Assembly (NCBI GenBank): GCA_035281645.1
Contig: DATEDN010000048.1
Coordinates: forward strand, 1 to 26,107
Length of the DNA stretch: 26,107 nucleotides
Direction of reading: 5' to 3'
Origin: JACCTH01 sp035281645
GTDB lineage: Bacteria > Actinomycetota > Acidimicrobiia > Spongiisociales > ZC4RG35
Shown piece after piece: positions 21,183 through 26,107 of this stretch. Below the pieces are notes generated by a model that ran no database searches, was not told the origin of the DNA, and was given only the letters and a program-made list of their open reading frames with translations. Position 1 is the stretch's first letter. Each line of letters opens with the position of its first letter. A program made the position numbers and the translations under genes.

Positions 21183-21662
21183 CTAGGAGCTGGTGAGATC
21201 GGGAGGATTGAGCTGGAGCGCTCTGAGCAGGCCGAGCTCGTCCCCGAAGTACCAGGCTTCGGCGATCAGCCCCTCCTTCACCCGCCAAAGACCAACCTCA
21301 ATGACATCGATGTGACGACCAGTCTTTGGGATCCCATAGAGCGAGCCGGTATGCGTGCCAACCACCCGGAAGATCCCCCAGACCTTGTCGTTCTTGGCCG
21401 ACAGATCGAGAAGGATGTTCTCCCTGTCGCGCATCGAATTGTCGTCCATCCCTCCCGGTCCCCGGTGATCCCACAGCTCTCCGATGTGGGTGAACCCCGC
21501 CCGGTGCCTTTTGAAGTCAGGAGCGAGGAACGGGGCTCTTTCGGAAACCTTTGCAACTCGATAAGCGGCCACCACGGCAAGCGCCTGAGCCTCCTGCTCG
21601 GTGCAGGTGCACGCGGTCGTTCCGAATAAGGAGATGTGAGGGTGCTCGACCAAGGCAACCAT
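21183..21662 (-). CDS. SnoaL-like / NTF2-fold protein
   Basis: This 159-residue protein fits the SnoaL-like polyketide cyclase (NTF2-fold) group: a helix pair (EAQALAVVAAYRVAKVSERAPFLAPDFKRHRAGF), a strand region (ENILLDLSAKNDKVWGIFRVVGTHTGSLYGIP) and the typical ending KTGRHIDVIEVGLWRVKEGLIAEAWYFGDELGLLRAL. A first segment with HPHISLFGTTACTCTEQEAQ carries two cysteines not usual in the family. The ATG at 21662 overlaps the dehydrogenase stop by one base, so it is co-translated. Such proteins act as cyclases, hydrolases or isomerases on small organic molecules; the substrate here is unknown. Confidence 0.82.
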   Translation of the reverse strand: MVALVEHPHISLFGTTACTCTEQEAQALAVVAAYRVAKVSERAPFLAPDFKRHRAGFTHIGELWDHRGPGGMDDNSMRDRENILLDLSAKNDKVWGIFRVVGTHTGSLYGIPKTGRHIDVIEVGLWRVKEGLIAEAWYFGDELGLLRALQLNPPDLTSS

Positions 21663-22714
21663 CAGATTTCCACTATGGGCCGGACGGCATCGCGAGATTC
21701 AAGGGCGGCTAGCGCTTCGCCGACCGCCTCTAGCGGATAGACCTGGGTGATGAGCGGGCTCACGTCCACCTTCCCCGACCGGAGCAACGCGATCATCGCC
21801 GGGTAGGCGTTCGGGCTGGAACGGATCCCCATGACATCGATCTCATCGAGAGTCAGACGGTCGATGTCGATCTCCGCTGGTTTTGCCCCGGTCAGCCCAA
21901 GAATGGCCACCCGGCCGCCCCGTCGGAGTGCTCCGATCGCCTGGGCCGGCACCTTCGGATTGCCGGTGCAATCGAAGACATAGTCCACGCCCCGATCGGC
22001 GGTGAGTCGCCTGACCGCAGCCACGGGATCTTCTTTCTCGTAGTCGACGACCTCATCGCAGCCCATCTTGGCGGCCAGGTCGAGGCGGCTGCCCCGCCCC
22101 ACCATGATGATCTGCGCCGCTCCCGAGGCCGAGGCGACCGCGGCCGTCAGCAGACCCAGCAGTCCGGGACCGAAGACGGCCACGGTCGATCCGGGGAGAA
22201 ACTCCACTCGTCGTAGGGCGTGGACACCGAGCGATCCCTGGTTGACCAAGGCTCCTTCCAGCGGGCCGACCGACTCAGGAAGTTTGTGCAGCATCTGCGC
22301 CGGCCGCACGGCGTACTCGGCCAGGGCACCCGGGGCGGTGTGGCCGTAGAGCCGGTATCCGGGAGTGCCTGCCTTCTCGCAGAGGTTGTACCGTCCGCGC
22401 CGGCACATCGGGCAGCGGCCGCAACCGACGTGGTTTTCCGCCACCACCTTGTCGCCGGGCTGGAGCTCGAGATCATCGAGGCCCGCACCGAGTGCGACGA
22501 CCTCACCCGACCATTCATGACCAATTACGAAAGGAAGCTTCGGAGGCCAGCCCCTCTCCTGAAAGGCGCCGCGCACCATCTTGAGATCGGTCCCGCAGAG
22601 TCCGCAGGCCCTGACCCGCAATAGCACCTCACCCGGAGCTGGGTCAGGAACATCCACCTGCTCGACCGCGAGATCGTTCCATGCTCGTAGGACAGCCGCT
22701 CGCATCGTCGTCAT
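21662..22714 (-). CDS. Zinc-dependent alcohol dehydrogenase (MDR family, sorbitol/threonine DH-like)
   Basis: This 350-residue medium-chain dehydrogenase/reductase oxidises an alcohol with NAD(P). The catalytic zinc site is Cys40 (GLCGTD), His66 and Glu67 (IGHEWSGEV). The structural zinc site is complete: Cys98, 101, 104 and 112 (CGRCPMCRRGRYNLC). The Rossmann fold follows with VAVFGPGLLGLLTA (Gly-x-Gly-x-x-Gly) and VDYVFDCTGNPK. The family resembles sorbitol, threonine or galactitol dehydrogenases. ATG 22714 overlaps the creatininase stop as ATGA. Its setting between an amidohydrolase and a SnoaL-like protein suggests one catabolic pathway. Confidence 0.92.
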   Translation of the reverse strand: MTTMRAAVLRAWNDLAVEQVDVPDPAPGEVLLRVRACGLCGTDLKMVRGAFQERGWPPKLPFVIGHEWSGEVVALGAGLDDLELQPGDKVVAENHVGCGRCPMCRRGRYNLCEKAGTPGYRLYGHTAPGALAEYAVRPAQMLHKLPESVGPLEGALVNQGSLGVHALRRVEFLPGSTVAVFGPGLLGLLTAAVASASGAAQIIMVGRGSRLDLAAKMGCDEVVDYEKEDPVAAVRRLTADRGVDYVFDCTGNPKVPAQAIGALRRGGRVAILGLTGAKPAEIDIDRLTLDEIDVMGIRSSPNAYPAMIALLRSGKVDVSPLITQVYPLEAVGEALAALESRDAVRPIVEI

Positions 22715-23499
22715 GGCGCTGAAGGATGGTCGTCGTCGGGAGCTCTCCCCACCAGACTCTTCCAGACCTCTTCCACCGCCCCGACGATGTGATCGGCGAC
22801 CGCGTCGATGATCTCCCGAGACCGCTCCTCCGTGACCGCCTCGGGAGTCCCATACCAGCCGGTGGCGGCAACTTCCCGGAAGTCCTTCATAATCGGGAAC
22901 ACGTCGCGCCTTCGGAACATGGCGTGTCCTTCGCTCCCTGAGTCGACCAGGTCGCCTTCGGTGCGCTGATCCAGTCGAACGAGGGAAGGGTCGTAGGCGA
23001 GGATCGCCGCTGTCTCCATCGATCCGGCGTGGGTGAACTCCATCTCCTCCGGAAAAAGCCAGTTGGTGATGATGTGCGCCTCGACGACGATCACCCGCAT
23101 CGGCAATTCCGCCTGGACCTTGTCGGCCGCGATTCTGATGGCGGACGTGTTGCCCTCATGCCAGTTGACCACGATTACCCGCTCCACCCCGGCCTCCGAC
23201 AGACCCCGGCATACATCGAGCATCAGCAAACTCAGGGTCTCGGGACGGAGGGTTAATGATCCCGCCCAGGGCATGTGATAGGGGGCGACACCGACGAGGG
23301 ATAGTGGGAGGACCGGGGCTTCGAGGCGGTGACCCACCCGGAGGGCGATGGTGAGGGCGGCGAAGGCATCGGTGCCGAGGGGGAGATGAGCGCCGTGTTG
23401 CTCGACACTGCCGGTGACCAACACCACCGTGCCTCTTCCGAGCGCCTTCTGGGCCTGGGGCTGGGTCATGTTGGCGAGGAGCATCTCTTCGAAGTCCAT
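22711..23499 (-). CDS. Creatininase-family amidohydrolase
   Basis: This 262-residue protein belongs to the creatininase family (creatininase, MftE, FAPy amidohydrolase), which opens cyclic amides or cleaves peptide-like bonds with two metals. Ligands are visible: Glu33, His35 and Asp44 in SVEQHGAHLPLGTDAF, His114 in VNWHEGN, and the Glu of HAGSMETAAIL. Creatininase has the pattern NGHGGN where this protein has NWHEGN, so the substrate may differ. ATG 23499 has GGAGG 6 bases upstream (GGAGGAAACCGATG); an in-frame start at 23541 is rejected. It is the first structural gene after the LacI regulator and overlaps the dehydrogenase. Confidence 0.9.
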   Translation of the reverse strand: MDFEEMLLANMTQPQAQKALGRGTVVLVTGSVEQHGAHLPLGTDAFAALTIALRVGHRLEAPVLPLSLVGVAPYHMPWAGSLTLRPETLSLLMLDVCRGLSEAGVERVIVVNWHEGNTSAIRIAADKVQAELPMRVIVVEAHIITNWLFPEEMEFTHAGSMETAAILAYDPSLVRLDQRTEGDLVDSGSEGHAMFRRRDVFPIMKDFREVAATGWYGTPEAVTEERSREIIDAVADHIVGAVEEVWKSLVGRAPDDDHPSAP

Positions 23500-23530
23500 C
23501 GGTTTCCTCCGCCCATGCAGGCTGCGCAAA

Positions 23531-23544
23531 CGGTTGTCCAACCG
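23531..23544. promoter_or_regulatory. Short palindrome before the creatininase gene, possible LacI-type operator
   Basis: CGGTTG and CAACCG are spaced by two bases (14 bp in all), 32 bp upstream of the creatininase start. It is in the only gap inside the minus-strand cluster. Its sequence differs from the palindrome at 17719, so the same protein need not bind both. Confidence 0.4.
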
Positions 23545-23571
23545 CGAGCCTAACCCTTGGCTTGGCGACTG

Positions 23572-24618
23572 TCAGCTTGGGACAGGTGCGGTAGAGCCCC
23601 TGACTACAAGTTGGGCGGATACCAGCTGGGTCTCTGGCGCTCGCCGAGGATCGGCAATGGTTTCGAGGAGCAGACGCGCCGTTCGTGCCCCGAGCTCGTA
23701 TTGAGAGATCCGAATAGTGGTGAGGGGTGGCGAGAAGCGATCGCTGTACGGCATGTCGTTGAAGCCGACGACAGAGACATCATCAGGGCAGTTCCGGCCG
23801 GTGGCGCGAATCGCATCGATGGCCCCCAAAGCCAGGCGGTCGTTGGCGGCCAAAACCGCGGTGGTGTCGGGCCGCTCATCGAGCAGGCTGCCGGTGACTC
23901 GATACCCCTCTTCCTCGGTCTGACGATGAGTGAAGTGGTAGCTGCCGGTCAGCTGCGCGGCTCGTAGCGTTTCCTCGAACGCCTGGAGGCGGTTCACGGT
24001 GGATGATACATCCTCGGGTCCACCAACGTGAACGATCCTGGTGTGACCGAGCGAGATGAGGTGTTCGACCGCCAGCCTGATCCCACCGTGGTCATCGGGT
24101 AGGACTGCGCTGACCCTCGAGCCGCTCGCCGCTCGGTTGAACAGGACTACCGGAATTTCCTCTTCGATGATTCCCGCCAGAACGGCGTCATCGCCACGCG
24201 CGACTCCGTACATCAAGCCTTCGGCCTGGACTCCAAGCATGGCGGAGACTTGAGATTGGGAGTGGGCGGGGTCGTCATCGGTGCTGGCCAAGATCAGCGA
24301 GTAGCCCTTTCCATAGAAGACGTCGCCTGCCCCCCGGGTGATTTCCGCCTGGTAGAGGTTGGCTACATCCGGGACCACCATTCCGACCACGAGTGTTCTG
24401 CCGGTCCGAAGAGCCCGGGCGATGATGTTGCGCCGGTAGCCCAGCCGGCGGGCAACTTCCTTGATCCGCTCCTCTGTGTCGGCGGTGATACGGCCTGTTG
24501 TCGCCTGCTCGTTGAGGACCCGAGACACGGTCGAGACATGAACCCCGGCCTCCCTAGCCACGTCGCGGAGCGTGGCCGGCCTCGAGGCTCGAGTCTCGCC
24601 ATTTCTGCTCGCGGTCAC
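23572..24618 (-). CDS. LacI-family transcriptional regulator
   Basis: This 348-residue regulator has an N-terminal LacI HTH (TLRDVAREAGVHVSTVSRVLNEQ, about 16-38), the hinge helix RRNIIARALRTGRT and a periplasmic-binding-protein-like sensor domain (about 75-340). The HTH and hinge keep the usual VSTVSRVLN and ARALR-type residues for binding a central-CG palindrome. The ligand is probably a sugar-like or small catabolite. GTG 24618 lies 9 bp after the cyclase stop. It is followed by creatininase, dehydrogenase, SnoaL and TauE genes, and the 24-bp palindrome at 17719-17742 is its best candidate target. Confidence 0.93.
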   Translation of the reverse strand: MTASRNGETRASRPATLRDVAREAGVHVSTVSRVLNEQATTGRITADTEERIKEVARRLGYRRNIIARALRTGRTLVVGMVVPDVANLYQAEITRGAGDVFYGKGYSLILASTDDDPAHSQSQVSAMLGVQAEGLMYGVARGDDAVLAGIIEEEIPVVLFNRAASGSRVSAVLPDDHGGIRLAVEHLISLGHTRIVHVGGPEDVSSTVNRLQAFEETLRAAQLTGSYHFTHRQTEEEGYRVTGSLLDERPDTTAVLAANDRLALGAIDAIRATGRNCPDDVSVVGFNDMPYSDRFSPPLTTIRISQYELGARTARLLLETIADPRRAPETQLVSAQLVVRGSTAPVPS

Positions 24619-24627
24619 TAGGCGAGG

Positions 24628-25527
24628 CTACTCAGTACTTCGCCGCGGCTTCTGGACGGCGAATAGCTGTAGCGGAGTCTCGATGCCTTTGAGCGCCTGA
24701 GCCCCCCGGTCCTCGAAGCCGAGAGCGGTCCCTTCCGCTAAGTAGCGGGTGACCGCCGACGCCAGAACTTCTGAGGGTTGAGCAGCGGCCATGATCCTCG
24801 CAGCCGCATGCACCGCGATTCCTCGGATGTCGTCGGACAACACTTCGACTTCACCCGTATGAACACCGGTACGAATTTCGATGCCAAGGTCGCGCATCAC
24901 GTCACGGATCGCGAGGGCAGAAAGTAGAGCGGCTTCCGCACTGTCAAATACCACCAGGAAACCGTCGCCCGTGGTCTTGATCTCCCGGCCATGAAACCGC
25001 TCTATTTGACGGCGCACGGCTCGGTTGTGCTCGCCTAGGCGCTGCTTCCAGGCGGCGTCACCGATCTCGGCCGCGGTCTTCGTGGAGCCGACGATGTCGG
25101 TCATCAACATGGTCGCCACGGCGCGGGCCCGCGAAGTGGGGAGTCCGAAGTCTGTGACATTTCCCGAGATGTCAAAAACGACGACTGGCTCCTCGCCAAC
25201 TACCCACGCGTCATGGCCGGGGGGGATATCCATGACGTCGCCCGGCGCAAATTCGTGCACCTTGCCATCGGCCATCTGGAAGGCCATGCGCCCGGCGACC
25301 AACACGTGAAGATGATGAAGCTGGCACAGCTCGGTTCCAACGGCCTGTTTGAGATCGGTGGACCAGCGCCAACCCGGCTCGAGGATGGCGCGGCCGATGG
25401 CAAGCGGCCCGATGTCGACCAGCGTGCCGATCCCGTTTGGGAATCGACGGGTCTCATCGGGTCGATCGAGGCTTTTCCGACGGACCGACCGTCCGCCGGA
25501 GGTGTCCTCTCGGGATGCAGCACTCAA
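24628..25527 (-). CDS. Cupin-class III adenylate/guanylate cyclase fusion
   Basis: This 299-residue protein combines an N-terminal cupin (about 30-125: QLHHLHVLVAGRMAFQMADG, FAPGDVMDIPPGHDAWVV) with a class III nucleotide cyclase domain (about 135-295). Metal aspartates are Asp144 (LMTDIVGST) and Asp188 (KTTGDGFLVVF). The RTGVHTGEV and IAVHAAARIM segments keep the catalytic Arg (about 244), with His where the classical Asn stands, as in many actinobacterial cyclases. The cupin may sense a small molecule or metal and set cyclase activity. The start is TTG 25527, the only suitable in-frame start before the cupin; no Shine-Dalgarno is clear. It precedes the lacI gene by 9 bp, so cAMP/cGMP signalling and the LacI circuit may be co-expressed. 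Confidence 0.88.
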   Translation of the reverse strand: MSAASREDTSGGRSVRRKSLDRPDETRRFPNGIGTLVDIGPLAIGRAILEPGWRWSTDLKQAVGTELCQLHHLHVLVAGRMAFQMADGKVHEFAPGDVMDIPPGHDAWVVGEEPVVVFDISGNVTDFGLPTSRARAVATMLMTDIVGSTKTAAEIGDAAWKQRLGEHNRAVRRQIERFHGREIKTTGDGFLVVFDSAEAALLSALAIRDVMRDLGIEIRTGVHTGEVEVLSDDIRGIAVHAAARIMAAAQPSEVLASAVTRYLAEGTALGFEDRGAQALKGIETPLQLFAVQKPRRSTE

Positions 25528-25582
25528 GTCGATCGAGTCTAAGAAGGGGGTTTCGGTCTAGTGGGGAAGTGATCGATCCAAC

Positions 25583-26107
25583 CTAGGGCGGTCGGCCGCT
25601 GGTGGTGTAGCGATGCCCGAGCGGTGAGATCCAGAGATGATCACCCTTAGGCAAAGGTGAATGTCGCCACCCGAGCCGATGCCGACAACGATGGTGGCGA
25701 CGACAGAGGGGGACCAGGTTGCACTCACAGCTCGGTCCCCGCTCCGACCAGGCGAGCCGGTGGTCCAAGTCACAGTCAGCCGAGGGTCTGCGACAACCGG
25801 GGAAGATGCAGCTGGGATTCCGGGCTTGCACCCACCTCCTGGTCTCCTCCCTCGGTCTTCTCCGGGTTACCCCGGTATGGACCGGGATCCCGGTCTCGGG
25901 ATCGGTGACGGCAAAGGTCCACGAGCAGTGGCGCTGTTCCCTCGCCACCTGCCTTGCGATGTCGGCGATCACCGGACCGAAGCCGGAGAGCTCGCCTGGG
26001 GCCTCGCTGAGCCCGGCCAGGGTCTCCAAGTCGACCCGGAGCTCGACCGAGCCCCCGGCACCGCTTCCCTGATTCTCTGACTCCCCCAACAAGAGCTCGA
26101 GGAGGAG
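25583..26107 (-). CDS. HNH endonuclease domain protein, DUF222 type (N-terminus beyond window)
   Basis: The frame is open to the right edge of the window and gives the last 170 or so residues of an HNH nuclease-like protein, the common actinobacterial DUF222-HNH type. The nuclease site is near the C-terminus: RNPSCIFPGCRRPSADCDLDHRLAW, then CNLVPLCRRHHRCRHRLGW, with four zinc cysteines, the catalytic LDH and the final HH. The preceding segment (EQRHCSWTFAVTDPETGIPVHTGVTRRRP) is also standard. These proteins are scattered and repeated in actinobacterial genomes; function is mostly unproven. It is upstream of the cupin-cyclase on the same strand. Confidence 0.88.
   Translation of the reverse strand, partial: LLLELLLGESENQGSGAGGSVELRVDLETLAGLSEAPGELSGFGPVIADIARQVAREQRHCSWTFAVTDPETGIPVHTGVTRRRPREETRRWVQARNPSCIFPGCRRPSADCDLDHRLAWSERGPSCECNLVPLCRRHHRCRHRLGWRHSPLPKGDHLWISPLGHRYTTSGRPP

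Noticed and set aside
7570..23499. Creatinine degradation pathway (creatininase plus creatinase-like M24)
   Set aside because: The two genes are about 14 kb apart in different operons, the creatininase motif differs (NWHEGN), and neither substrate can be read from sequence.
1..26107. CRISPR arrays, tRNA or rRNA genes, insertion sequences, prophage
   Set aside because: No regularly spaced repeats, cloverleaf-like segments, transposase or integrase motifs were seen on either strand.

Overview
The window is about 26 kb of GC-rich DNA, packed with genes and with no rRNA, tRNA, CRISPR array or transposase that I can see. It most likely comes from the chromosome of an actinobacterium outside the best-known genera, perhaps an Acidimicrobiia-type lineage. 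The reasons are a Flp/Tad pilus operon with the gene order of Mycobacterium tuberculosis Rv3661-Rv3654c, an F420-type LLM oxidoreductase, a DUF222-type HNH protein, frequent GTG/TTG starts and many 4-base ATGA/GTGA/TTGA start-stop overlaps. The lineage is inferred from gene content, not from a marker gene.

Layout. 1-2942: the edge of an MFS exporter (minus), a divergent GNAT acetyltransferase with a small unknown partner, and a convergent HAD-IB phosphatase. 3036-6900: a compact Tad operon (a ParA/CpaE-like protein without a P-loop, TadA ATPase, short TadB and TadC, Flp pilin, TadE and a TadE-like protein), ending at a hairpin. 6949-10935: a DHFR-like reductase, an M24 'pita-bread' protein lacking one metal ligand, an overlapping cut-down PEP-synthase-like protein, and a convergent ACMSD-type amidohydrolase. 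10936-13539: a truncated PPOX-fold gene, a strong perfect hairpin, Hsp20 with a full Shine-Dalgarno and an inverted repeat in its leader, a short MgtE-like magnesium channel, a decayed second Hsp20 copy, and an unknown cysteine-containing protein. 13716-15903: an OsmC-like protein, a LuxR-type regulator whose alpha/beta-hydrolase domain has lost its whole catalytic triad, and an SRPBCC protein.

15919-25527 looks like a small-molecule uptake and catabolism region. An LLM oxidoreductase and an EamA exporter (minus) diverge from a pair of oligopeptide-type ABC ATPases (OppD/OppF) that have no permease or binding protein beside them. Between them lies a promoter with a near-perfect 24-bp LacI-type palindrome and a 15-codon leader ORF whose stop overlaps the OppD start. 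Facing this is a minus-strand cluster: a cupin-cyclase fusion, a LacI-family regulator, a creatininase-family amidohydrolase, a zinc alcohol dehydrogenase, a SnoaL-like protein and a TauE/SafE permease. The LacI protein is the obvious candidate to bind the palindrome and join the two halves into one regulon. The window ends inside an HNH endonuclease gene.

The items most worth a second look are the pseudo-hydrolase LuxR regulator, the LacI operator plus coupled leader peptide in front of orphan OppDF, the M24 / cut-down PEP-synthase pair, the likely CTG start of tadE, and the Hsp20 gene remnant. All calls come from reading the sequence; no database search was run.
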